The position numbers and the translations under genes are program-made. A stretch of DNA of 8,147 bases from an uncultured Pseudomonadota bacterium. GTDB lineage: Bacteria; Pseudomonadota; Gammaproteobacteria; Burkholderiales; SG8-39. The notes under the pieces are model-generated. The model had not been told where the DNA came from. It saw nothing but the letters and a program-made list of their open reading frames with translations, and searched no databases. The stretch's first letter is position 1, and every line of letters starts with the position of its first letter. The stretch is taken from NCBI GenBank assembly GCA_903864555.1, contig CAIPGJ010000133.1, positions 1-8,147 of the forward strand. Direction: 5' to 3'. This document shows, one piece after another, positions 1 through 6,283 of this stretch.

Positions 1-1
1 C

Positions 2-709
2 GATCCCATGCCGATTCGCGGCACCATCTACGCCGGCACCTGGGAGTTCACCGTGCGCGGCATCTTCGACGGCGCCGACAGCACCAAGGTCACGCGCCAG
101 ATGATGTTCCACTACGACTACCTCAACGAGACCATCCGCAAGACCGCGCCGCGGCGCGCCGATTTCGTCGGTGTGTTCGTGGTGGGCATCCGCAATGGTG
201 ACGATGCGGCCAGCGTCTCGCGCGCAGTCGACGGCCTGTTCACCAATTCCCTGGCCGAGACCCTGACCGAAAGCGAGCAGGCCTTCCAGCTCGGTTTTGT
301 CGCCATGTCCGACCAGATCATTGCCGCGATCCGACTGGTGTCCTATGTGGTGATCCTCATCATCATGGCGGTGATGGCCAATACCATGGCCATGAGCGCG
401 CGCGAACGCATCTCGGAATACGCCACCCTGAAGGCGCTGGGCTTCGGGCCGGGTTTTCTGGTGATGCTGATCTTCGGCGAGTCTTTCGCCATCGCCGGCA
501 TCGGCGGCGCTCTGGGCATGGCGCTGACGGCGCCGGCGGCGGAGGCCTTCAAGCAGGCGGCGGGGGTGTTCCCGGTGTTTCATGTGTCCGCAGACACCTT
601 GCTGCTGCAGGCCGGCTGTGCCCTGGCGGTGGGGGTGTCGGCGGCCTTGATGCCGGCCTTCAATTCGGCACGGGTGCGCATCGTCGACGGGCTGCGGGCC
701 CGTGGATAG
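2..709 (+). CDS. ABC transporter permease, FtsX/MacB type (5' end outside window)
   Basis: This is the C-terminal part of an inner-membrane permease subunit. The frame is open to the window edge: codons for Asp-Pro precede the first ATG at 8, so that ATG is internal. Numbering from it, residues 1-100 are the end of a periplasmic MacB_PCD-like domain. A membrane span follows at about 105-127, then the FtsX-family cytoplasmic loop with ARERISEYATLKALGFGPGF (131-150). Further spans lie at about 150-175 and 196-216. The end, ARVRIVDGLRARG, matches the usual FtsX ending and closely resembles the end of the second permease at 1314-2492 (ARMDIVDSLRAA). Such permeases work in pairs with a LolD/MacB-like ATPase in lipoprotein release, lipid or drug export, or cell-envelope tasks. 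The substrate cannot be read here. The family call is firm; the exact role is open. Confidence 0.9.
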   Translation, partial: DPMPIRGTIYAGTWEFTVRGIFDGADSTKVTRQMMFHYDYLNETIRKTAPRRADFVGVFVVGIRNGDDAASVSRAVDGLFTNSLAETLTESEQAFQLGFVAMSDQIIAAIRLVSYVVILIIMAVMANTMAMSARERISEYATLKALGFGPGFLVMLIFGESFAIAGIGGALGMALTAPAAEAFKQAAGVFPVFHVSADTLLLQAGCALAVGVSAALMPAFNSARVRIVDGLRARG

Positions 710-742
710 ACGCTCGATGCATGGACATGAGGCGATGAGGTC

Positions 743-1165
743 ATGACAGCGACCATCGATCTTGAGCAACTGGTGACCACGGCCGGCGATGCCATCGTGG
801 TGGCCAATGCGGCCGGCAATGTCGTCCTGTGGAACGCCGCGGCCGAGCGCATCTTCGGCTTCACGGCGGGCGAGGCGATGGGGCAGACGCTGGACATCAT
901 TATCCCGGAGCGCCTGCGCCAGCGGCATTGGGAGGGCTACCACAAGACCATGGCCACCGGGCAGACGCGTTACGGTGCGGAGGTGCTGCGCGTGCCGGCA
1001 GTGCGCAAGGATGGCGGAGCGCTGTCCATCGCCTTCACCGTGTCCATGCTGTACGGCGCTGATGGCCAGGTGACCGGGATCGTCTCCATCATCCGTGATG
1101 ACACGGCACGCTGGGATGAGGAGCGGGCACTGAAGCAGCGCGTCAGGGAACTGGAGGGCAAGTGA
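743..1165 (+). CDS. stand-alone PAS-domain sensor protein
   Basis: A 140-residue cytoplasmic protein that is almost entirely one PAS (S-box) domain. Its opening resembles the PAS N-cap and first strands (LVTTAGDAIVVANAAGNVVLWNAA is spread over residues 10-33). The helix signature AERIFGFTAGEAMGQ is at 34-48, the FG region at 55-78, the RKDGG turn at 88-92, and the closing strand GIVSIIRD at 112-119. A short charged helix (125-140) ends the protein. No kinase, GGDEF or DNA-binding domain follows. His62, in RQRHWEGY, aligns without gaps with the proximal heme histidine of FixL, so heme binding is possible but unproven. The position of FixL's distal Arg is Leu82 here, with Arg83 next to it. The start at 743 has GAGG at 729-732, ten bases upstream. 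It begins 33 bases after the first permease and is probably cotranscribed with it. Function is inferred only as a sensor or partner module. Confidence 0.88.
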   Translation: MTATIDLEQLVTTAGDAIVVANAAGNVVLWNAAAERIFGFTAGEAMGQTLDIIIPERLRQRHWEGYHKTMATGQTRYGAEVLRVPAVRKDGGALSIAFTVSMLYGADGQVTGIVSIIRDDTARWDEERALKQRVRELEGK

Positions 1166-1228
1166 TGCCGGTCCCCGCCCAAGCTGTCTTCCCGGTTTGC
1201 AGACCTGGGCACCAGGCGGGAAGTGTCG

Positions 1229-1298
1229 TTCATATGAATATAATCAATTTAAAACAGTAGTACAGATTATTATTAAGTCAATAAGCATATTATGATCA
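1229..1298 (+). promoter_or_regulatory. AT-rich promoter/leader island before second permease
   Basis: About 80% A+T over 70 bases (14 G/C counted), in a neighbourhood that is otherwise strongly GC-rich. It holds an exact TATAAT at 1239-1244, but without a good -35 at the usual distance. A weaker pair, TTTAAA (1248-1253) and TATTAA (1271-1276), is separated by 17 bases; TATTAT lies at 1288-1293. A 6-bp inverted repeat, ATAATC (1240-1245) and GATTAT (1265-1270), lies inside. It most likely drives the permease that starts at 1314. Which hexamer is used cannot be decided. Confidence 0.5.
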
Positions 1299-1313
1299 CC
1301 GACATTCACTGAG

Positions 1314-2492
1314 ATGCCTGCCCACACCGCCATCCCGCTGGCCTATATCGCGCGCAACCTGTGGACGCGCCGGCTGACCACGCTGCTCACCGCAGGCGGT
1401 CTGGCGCTGGTGGTATTCGTGTTTGCCACGGTGCTGATGTTGGATGCGGGACTGAAGAAGACCCTGGTCACCACCGGCGAGATCGACAATGTGGTGGCCA
1501 TCCGCAAGGGTGCGCAGACGGAGATCCAGAGCGGCATCACGCGCAACCAGGCCAACATCATCGAGACGCACCCGGCGGTGGCTTCACGGCCTGACGGTTC
1601 GCGCCTGGTGTCCAAGGAGACGGTGGTGCTGATCTCGTTGAAGAAGACCGGTGCGGCCAAGCCGTCCAACGTGATCATCCGCGGCGCATCCGAGGTCGGC
1701 CTGGAGCTGCGCCCGCAGATCCGCATGCTGCAGGGTCGCAGCTTCCGCCCCGGTTCCACCGAGATCATGGTTGGCAGCGGCATCGCGCGCGGCTTCGCGG
1801 GAGTGGCTATCGGCAATACGCTGCGTTTCGCCCAGCGCGACTGGACCGTGGTCGGCGTCTTTGATGGCGGAGGCAGCGGCTTCGATTCGGAGATCTGGGG
1901 TGATGCCGACCAGTTGCTGCAGGCCTTTCGCCGCACCGCCTATTCCTCCATGGTGGTGCGCCTGGCCGACACCAGCCTGTTCGACCAGTTCAAGGCCGAC
2001 ATCGACACGGACCCGCGCCTCACCAACGAGGTGAAGCGCGAGCAGATCTTCTACAGCGACCAGTCGCGCGCGCTGTCGGTGTTCATCAACATCCTGGGCA
2101 TGACGCTGACGGTGATCTTCTCCATCGGTGCCATGATCGGCGCGATGATCACCATGTATGCCTCGGTGTCCAGCCGGGTGGGGGAGATCGGCACGCTGCG
2201 CGCGCTGGGTTTCCGCCGCTCCAGCGTGCTGGTGGCCTTTGTCGCCGAGGCGCTGCTGTTGGGGCTGATCGGCGGGGTGGCGGGGCTGGGCTTTGCCTCC
2301 TTCATGCAGTTCGCCTCGTTTTCCACCACCAATTTCCAGACCTTCGCCGACCTGTCTTTCAGTTTCACCCTGACCCCGGGCATCGTTTTCAACACGCTGT
2401 TGTTTGCCCTGGGCATGGGCCTGATCGGCGGCTTCCTGCCGGCGCTGCGGGCGGCGCGCATGGACATCGTGGACTCCCTGCGGGCGGCCTGA
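1314..2492 (+). CDS. ABC transporter permease, FtsX/MacB type
   Basis: A complete 392-residue permease. Residues 21-43 form the first membrane span (TTLLTAGGLALVVFVFATVL). About 45-255 is a periplasmic MacB_PCD-like domain, with a strand-rich core around 118-182. Three more spans lie at about 258-283, 303-330 and 355-378. The FtsX loop SRVGEIGTLRALGFRRSSVL (287-306) follows the second span and the protein ends ARMDIVDSLRAA. This four-span plan with a large loop is that of MacB, LolC/E and FtsX. It probably forms a heterodimer with the truncated permease at the left edge; the ATPase is not in view. The ATG at 1314 has no clear Shine-Dalgarno sequence, and no in-frame start was found just upstream. 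The N-terminal LAYIARNLWTRRLTT looks like a natural family start. It has its own AT-rich leader, so it need not depend on the upstream genes' promoter. Substrate unknown. Confidence 0.92.
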   Translation: MPAHTAIPLAYIARNLWTRRLTTLLTAGGLALVVFVFATVLMLDAGLKKTLVTTGEIDNVVAIRKGAQTEIQSGITRNQANIIETHPAVASRPDGSRLVSKETVVLISLKKTGAAKPSNVIIRGASEVGLELRPQIRMLQGRSFRPGSTEIMVGSGIARGFAGVAIGNTLRFAQRDWTVVGVFDGGGSGFDSEIWGDADQLLQAFRRTAYSSMVVRLADTSLFDQFKADIDTDPRLTNEVKREQIFYSDQSRALSVFINILGMTLTVIFSIGAMIGAMITMYASVSSRVGEIGTLRALGFRRSSVLVAFVAEALLLGLIGGVAGLGFASFMQFASFSTTNFQTFADLSFSFTLTPGIVFNTLLFALGMGLIGGFLPALRAARMDIVDSLRAA

Positions 2493-2600
2493 GCGGCTGG
2501 AAGCCCGGGCCGGCCGGATACGTTAAAGTGCCGCTGCGCCAGCCCGTCCCGGGCGGCGTGCCGGCGCTTGCAGCTGGCATCAGGGCACCGGGGGGTGGGC
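2493..2600 (+). promoter_or_regulatory. intergenic region with weak -10-like element
   Basis: This 108-base gap lies between the second permease and the carrier gene. TAAAGT at 2524-2529 matches four of six bases of a -10 element, but no -35 was found 17 bases upstream. Self-complementary GC runs (GCCCGGGC, GGCCGGCC) lie near 2503-2516 and lack a T-tract, so I do not call a terminator. A short G-run at 2590-2595 precedes the chosen start. Confidence 0.22.
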
Positions 2601-3923
2601 ATGGACAACTGGTGGATACAAAGACTGGAGCGGGTGGTCAAAGTCCGTCCGGATGAAGTGAAGGCACTGCTGTGGGCCTTCGTCTATTTCTTCTGCCTGC
2701 TGTCTTCGTACTACATCCTGCGTCCGCTGCGCGACGAAATGGGCGTGGCCGCCGGTGTGGCCAATCTGCAATGGCTGTTCACCGGCACCTTTCTGGTCAT
2801 GCTGGTTGCCATGCCGGCCTTCGGTGCACTGGTGGCGCGGCTGCCGCGCAAGCGCTTCATCCCCTGGGTCTATCGTTTCTTCATCCTCACCCTGCTGGGC
2901 TTCTGGGCCTTGCTGCAGATGGATGAGGGGCGTGTCTATGTGGCACGTGCCCTGTTCATGTGGGTGAGCGTGTTCAACCTGTTCGTGGTGACGGTGTTCT
3001 GGGGTTTCATGTCGGACCTGTTCAGCTTCGCGCAGGGCAAGCGCCTGTTCGGCTTCATCGCCGCGGGCGGCACCGCTGGTGCGCTGGCCGGCCCGTCGCT
3101 GACCGCCGCGCTGGCCGTGCCGCTGGGGCCGGTGAACCTGCTGCTGGTGTCGGCCCTGCTGCTGGAGGCGGCCACCCAGTGCGCGCGCGGGCTGATGCGC
3201 ACGCCCATGGCTGTATCGGTACAGGCTGCGACCGCGCAGGGCGGGGGCGGTGCAGACCAGGCGGTGGGCGGCGGCATGATGGCCGGGCTGGTGGAGGTGA
3301 TGAAGTCGCCCTACCTGCTGCTCATCTGCGTGCATGTGCTGCTGCTGTCGCTGACCAACACCTTCCTCTATTTCCAGCAGGCCTCCATCGTCGCCGGCGC
3401 CTTTGACAGTCCGGCCGAGCGCACGCGGGTGTTTGCGCTGATCGACCTGTCAGTGGGCGTGATCACGCTGATGGTGCAACTGGCTTTCACCGGGCGCGTG
3501 CTGCTGCGCTGGGGGGCGGGCGTGGCCCTGGCCCTGCTCGCCGCGGTCACTATGGCCGGCTTTGCCGCGCTGGCGCTGGCGCCGCTGCTGATTGTGGTGA
3601 TCGCCTTCCAGTCCCTCAAGCGGGCCACCGAGTTCGCGCTGGCCAATCCGGCGCGCGAGACGCTGTTTACCGTCGTGACGCGTGAACAGAAATACAAGTC
3701 GAAGAGCTTCATCGACACCGCGGTGTTCCGCGGCGGCGATGCCGCCAGCGGCTGGGTGTATACGGGCTTGCGCAACATCGGCCTGGACCTGCCGGGCATC
3801 GCCTGGGTGGCGGTGCCCATTGCGGCCCTCTGGGGTGTGCTGCTGCTGAGGCTGGGTGGCATGCAATCGAAGCTTGCCCAGGCGCAAGGGGCGCAGGCAG
3901 AATCGCCGCAGGGCCGGGATTGA
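2601..3923 (+). CDS. MFS carrier, NTP/NDP exchange transporter-like
   Basis: A 440-residue polytopic inner-membrane carrier. Residues 1-21 are a polar N-terminus (ERVVKVRPDEVKALL). The first span carries AFVYFFCLLSSYYILRPLRDEMG (26-48), the signature of the MFS branch annotated as NTP/NDP exchange (ADP/ATP translocase-like) proteins. About eleven further hydrophobic segments follow, with a polar mid-loop at about 205-230 (TAQGGGGADQ). Late motifs FALANPARETLFTVVTREQKYKSK are at about 343-366. True nucleotide exchangers are best known in intracellular bacteria and plastids; free-living relatives have no settled substrate, so transport of nucleotides is not claimed. An ATG at 2568 lies in frame and adds 11 residues. 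I prefer 2601 because the conserved start of the family follows directly and a G-rich stretch precedes it. The gene ends 61 bases before the aldo/keto reductase, and the two may share a transcript. Confidence 0.82.
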   Translation: MDNWWIQRLERVVKVRPDEVKALLWAFVYFFCLLSSYYILRPLRDEMGVAAGVANLQWLFTGTFLVMLVAMPAFGALVARLPRKRFIPWVYRFFILTLLGFWALLQMDEGRVYVARALFMWVSVFNLFVVTVFWGFMSDLFSFAQGKRLFGFIAAGGTAGALAGPSLTAALAVPLGPVNLLLVSALLLEAATQCARGLMRTPMAVSVQAATAQGGGGADQAVGGGMMAGLVEVMKSPYLLLICVHVLLLSLTNTFLYFQQASIVAGAFDSPAERTRVFALIDLSVGVITLMVQLAFTGRVLLRWGAGVALALLAAVTMAGFAALALAPLLIVVIAFQSLKRATEFALANPARETLFTVVTREQKYKSKSFIDTAVFRGGDAASGWVYTGLRNIGLDLPGIAWVAVPIAALWGVLLLRLGGMQSKLAQAQGAQAESPQGRD

Positions 3924-3936
3924 ATCGACATCGGCA

Positions 3937-3961
3937 GGGCAGGGCGCCATGCGGCCTGCCC
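3937..3961 (+). other. intercistronic hairpin between carrier and reductase
   Basis: GGGCAGG (3937-3943) pairs perfectly with CCTGCCC (3955-3961). Inside, CGC (3945-3947) can pair with GCG (3951-3953) around a CAT loop after one G·G mismatch. No T-tract follows; the next bases are GTCACAAGAC. It may stabilise or partly terminate the transcript between the two genes rather than act as a classic terminator. The left arm shares GGGCAGGGC with the hairpin at 4980. Confidence 0.45.
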
Positions 3962-3973
3962 GTCACAAGACAC

Positions 3974-3978
3974 AGGAG
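3974..3978 (+). promoter_or_regulatory. ribosome binding site that fixes the reductase start
   Basis: AGGAG lies six bases before the ATG at 3985. This favours 3985 over the earlier in-frame ATG at 3856, which lies inside the carrier gene, and over the in-frame ATG at 4015. Confidence 0.75.
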
Positions 3979-3984
3979 ACAGGC

Positions 3985-4959
3985 ATGACTACAGGCAATG
4001 GCAATAATGGCGGGATGAAACTGACCCGCGCGGAATTCCTCAGGCTGGCCGGCGGCCTGGCGGGTGCTGGTGTGGCGGGTAGCCTGCTGGGGCCAGTGGG
4101 TGCGGCGCTGGCGGCGGAGGCGCCGGTGCTGCGCCGGCCCATTCCGTCCTCCGGCGAACTGCTGCCGGTGGTGGGCGTGGGCACCGCCGTGGTCTATGAA
4201 ATCCAGACCGCCGACGCCAAGTTTCCCAACCTGGTCGACAGCGTGCGCGCCTTCCTCGCCAATGGCGGCACCCTCATCGACACCTCGCCCACCTATGGCC
4301 GGGCGGAGCAGAACCTGGGCGAGATTTTCAAGCGCATCGGCGCCCCGGTGCGCAACCGTGCCTTCATCGCCACCAAGATCAGCACCACCGGGGAGCAGGC
4401 CGGCATCGACAGTGTGTTGCGTTCCTTCACCGACATGGGCGTGGACCGCATCGACCTATTGCAGGTGCACAACATCCGCGACACCAGCACCCACCTGCGC
4501 ACCATCCGCCGCCTCCGCGACGAGGGGAAGGTGCGCTATGTCGGCATCACCACCTCCTTCGACAACACCTACGAGGAGTACGAGCGCATCATGCGGCGCG
4601 AGAAGCTCGACTTCATCCAGATCGATTACGCGCTGGATAACCGCAACGCCGAGGAGCGCATCCTGCCGCTGGCGCGCGACCTGGGCATGGCCGCCATCAT
4701 CAACCTGCCATTCGGGCGCGGCCGCCTGTTCGCCAAGGCGCGCGGGCATGAACTGCCGGCCTTCGCCAAGGACATCGACTGTGCCAACTGGGCGCAGTTC
4801 TTCCTCAAGTTCCTGCTCGGGCATCCGGCGGTGAACGTGGTCATGCCCGGCACCGACCGGCCCGAGTACGCCCTGGACAACCTGAACGCCGCGCGCGGTC
4901 GCATCCCGGACGAGAAGATGCGCCAGCAGATGATCGCCTTCTGGGACAAGCTGGGATGA
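3985..4959 (+). CDS. exported aldo/keto reductase with imperfect Tat-like signal
   Basis: A 324-residue aldo/keto reductase that reduces a carbonyl with NAD(P)H, or oxidises the alcohol. The catalytic tetrad is visible: Asp99 and Tyr104 in LIDTSPTYG, Lys131 in IATKI, and His162 in LLQVHN. The later barrel carries FIQIDYALDNRNAE and the C-terminal MPGTDRPEYALDNLNAA typical of the family. Before the barrel (from about residue 50) there is an N-terminal signal: LTRAEFLRLAGGLAGAGVAG (13-32), a small-residue hydrophobic stretch, and a likely cleavage site at ALAAEA (41-46). The region looks like a Tat signal of the S/T-R-R-x-F-L type, but the second Arg is Ala16, so only Arg15 remains. Export is inferred; the path could be Tat or Sec. 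The barrel seems intact, so a working enzyme is likely. Substrate unknown. A hairpin with a short T-rich tail follows the stop. Confidence 0.88.
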   Translation: MTTGNGNNGGMKLTRAEFLRLAGGLAGAGVAGSLLGPVGAALAAEAPVLRRPIPSSGELLPVVGVGTAVVYEIQTADAKFPNLVDSVRAFLANGGTLIDTSPTYGRAEQNLGEIFKRIGAPVRNRAFIATKISTTGEQAGIDSVLRSFTDMGVDRIDLLQVHNIRDTSTHLRTIRRLRDEGKVRYVGITTSFDNTYEEYERIMRREKLDFIQIDYALDNRNAEERILPLARDLGMAAIINLPFGRGRLFAKARGHELPAFAKDIDCANWAQFFLKFLLGHPAVNVVMPGTDRPEYALDNLNAARGRIPDEKMRQQMIAFWDKLG

Positions 4960-4979
4960 ACGGGCGGCCCATGAACAAC

Positions 4980-5005
4980 GCCGGGCAGGGCTGTCCGGCT
5001 TCCTT
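4980..5005 (+). terminator. candidate terminator after aldo/keto reductase
   Basis: An eight-pair stem, GCCGGGCA (4980-4987) with TGTCCGGC (4992-4999), includes one G·T wobble and has a GGGC loop. It is followed by TTCCTT. The T-tail is short and interrupted, so termination may be partial. It lies 21 bases after the reductase stop. The same stem occurs again at 7527-7545. Confidence 0.5.
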
Positions 5006-5017
5006 GACCTGAATCAA
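5004..5017 (+). promoter_or_regulatory. FNR/ANR-type box upstream of potassium channel
   Basis: TTGAC-CTGA-ATCAA matches nine of ten bases of the FNR/ANR consensus TTGAT-N4-ATCAA. Its centre is 5010.5. A weak -10-like TAAGCT lies at 5039-5044, which fits a class II layout (box near -41.5, start of transcription near 5052). The channel gene begins at 5101. This suggests control by oxygen; not tested. Confidence 0.62.
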
Positions 5018-5100
5018 GCGCATCGCCCCGGCAGCCCCTAAGCTCCCTGCTGGCGTGACTGCCGGGGCCGGCCCGGACCGGTGCACGTTACGAGCCCTCC

Positions 5101-6129
5101 ATGTCCACGCTACTGCGATCCTTCTACCTCACCTACGGCGGGCCGCTGGCCCTGCTGGTGCTGTTGCATGCCATCGGCACCATCGGCTACCGGCTCATCG
5201 GCGGCGTGCAGTATTCGCTACTCGACTGTTTCTACATGAGCTTCATCACCATCGCCACCATCGGCTATTCAGAAGTGGTGGATGTATCTCACAGCGCCGT
5301 GGGCCGGCTGTTCACGGTGTTCATCGGCGCTGGCGGCATCGGCACCGTCTATTACACGCTGGCCAAGATGACCATGTCGCTGGTGTCCGGAGAACTCGAT
5401 ATCGTCCTGAGGAGGCGCAATATGCGCAAGCGCATGTCGGAACTGAAGCAGCACTACATCGTCTGCGGTACCGGGCGGGTTGGCAGCAATGTGGCGCATG
5501 AACTGGCCATGACCGGGCACGACTATGTGGTGATCGACACCAACCAGGCCCACATCGACGCCTATCGCGAGCGTTACAGTGACACCCTGTACCTGCACGG
5601 CGACGCCAGCGACGACGAGCTCTTGCTGGAGGCCGGGTTGCATCACGCCGCCGGCGTGTTTGCCGTGACCGGCGATGATGCGAAGAACCTGGTGATTACC
5701 CTGTCGGCCAAGCAGCTCAATCCGTCGGTGCGCGTGGTGGCGCGCTGCCACGAGGTGAGCTACATCGAGAAGATCCGCCGTGTCGGTGCAGACGACATCG
5801 TGTCACCGGATTACACCGGTGGCATGCGCATTGCCTCGTCGATGATCCGGCCGCACGTGGTGAGCTTTCTGGACGAGATGCTGCGTGCCGACGGCTCCAT
5901 GCGGGTGGAGCAGGTCAGCGTGCCGGCAGGCTTTGCCGGTGGCAGCGTGGGTGAGATCGTGCCGCGCAGCCGCGAGTACATCCTCATGGCGATGTGTTCG
6001 GGCGGTCAGTGGTCGTTCAACCCCGCGGACGATGCGCGCATCGCAGGTGGTCACACGCTGGTGCTGATGACCAGCCCGGAGGGGCGCCGGTCAGTGGCGC
6101 GGCGGGTCGGGGCGCTGGTGGTCACGTAG
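5101..6129 (+). CDS. two-TM potassium channel with RCK/TrkA domains
   Basis: A 342-residue MthK-like channel subunit of the inner membrane; four or more assemble into a pore gated by cytoplasmic RCK rings. The first span is at about 14-33, the pore helix at 42-52, and the selectivity filter is T53-I54-G55-Y56-S57, followed by Glu58. The second span is at about 67-90. The linker is basic (RRRNMRKR, 104-111). The RCK-N (TrkA-N) fold starts at about 118 with the nucleotide motif G123-T-G125-R-V-G128 and an acidic residue, Asp146, closing the second strand. The segment HGDASDDELLLEAG follows. An RCK-C (TrkA-C) domain occupies about 255-340. The filter has Ser where most K+ channels have the last Gly (TIGYSE). 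The ATG at 5101 lacks a clear Shine-Dalgarno sequence, but the first span fits well. An FNR/ANR-type box upstream suggests low-oxygen control. Confidence 0.92.
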   Translation: MSTLLRSFYLTYGGPLALLVLLHAIGTIGYRLIGGVQYSLLDCFYMSFITIATIGYSEVVDVSHSAVGRLFTVFIGAGGIGTVYYTLAKMTMSLVSGELDIVLRRRNMRKRMSELKQHYIVCGTGRVGSNVAHELAMTGHDYVVIDTNQAHIDAYRERYSDTLYLHGDASDDELLLEAGLHHAAGVFAVTGDDAKNLVITLSAKQLNPSVRVVARCHEVSYIEKIRRVGADDIVSPDYTGGMRIASSMIRPHVVSFLDEMLRADGSMRVEQVSVPAGFAGGSVGEIVPRSREYILMAMCSGGQWSFNPADDARIAGGHTLVLMTSPEGRRSVARRVGALVVT

Positions 6130-6159
6130 GTCCGTGGCAGCCCCCGTGGAGCGCCTGCC

Positions 6160-6188
6160 ATGACGGCGAAGGTCGACTGGGTTAGGAT
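6160..6188 (+). promoter_or_regulatory. candidate promoter for Bug receptor
   Basis: ATGACG (6160-6165) and TAGGAT (6183-6188) each match four of six bases of the -35 and -10 elements and are separated by exactly 17 bases. Transcription would start near 6195, leaving a leader of about 90 bases. A repeat copy (6168-6177) sits in the spacer. Confidence 0.38.
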
Positions 6189-6237
6189 GGCGCCAGCCGC
6201 GCGTGTCACGGTCATTCACCTCGCAAAGAAGGTCGAC
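6168..6237 (+). repeat. 10-bp direct repeat pair upstream of Bug receptor
   Basis: GAAGGTCGAC occurs at 6168-6177 and again at 6228-6237, exactly 60 bp apart, each with the palindromic core GTCGAC. The first copy lies between the candidate -35 and -10; the second is in the leader. They may be regulator sites, or chance in GC-rich DNA. Confidence 0.4.
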
Positions 6238-6271
6238 CTGCTCCTGCAGAGGGCAGGCGCAAGTGCAGTGC

Positions 6272-6280
6272 AAAGGAGGA
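6272..6280 (+). promoter_or_regulatory. strong ribosome binding site of Bug receptor
   Basis: AAAGGAGGA is nearly the full anti-16S complement and lies three bases before the ATG at 6284. It settles the start there rather than at the earlier in-frame ATG at 6203. It is the strongest such site in the window. Confidence 0.85.
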
Positions 6281-6283
6281 TTG

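Noticed and set aside
1204..1216. CCTGG-GCA-CCAGG hairpin after the PAS gene
   Set aside because: A five-pair stem with no T-tract; common by chance in this base composition.
1293..1299. TGATCAC in the first AT island as a third copy of the 7373/7425 repeat
   Set aside because: Only seven bases match and the same heptamer also occurs inside coding DNA (for example near 2144 and 3460), so it is not specific.
1343..1936. Minus-strand open frame of 197 codons
   Set aside because: Opposite the second permease, whose membrane and FtsX features are clear. The antisense product shows no family signature.
2580..3335. Long minus-strand open frame of 251 codons
   Set aside because: It lies wholly opposite the carrier gene. 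The product is rich in His, Gln, Arg and Gly without a recognisable fold, as expected for a shadow in GC-rich DNA.
3856..3984. In-frame N-terminal extension of the reductase
   Set aside because: It would overlap the carrier gene and put a charged stretch before the signal peptide. AGGAG before 3985 gives a better start.
4064..4834. Plus-strand open frame of 256 codons in another frame
   Set aside because: It overlaps the reductase and yields a Ser/Pro/Arg/Trp-rich product typical of a frame shift of a real GC-rich gene.
4971..5012. Thirteen-codon frame starting ATGAACAAC after the reductase
   Set aside because: There is no ribosome binding site and it runs through the hairpin and into the FNR-type box, so it is probably chance.
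6135..6160. TGGCAG/CTGCCA inverted repeat after the potassium channel
   Set aside because: The loop is 14 bases and no T-tract follows, so it does not support an intrinsic terminator.
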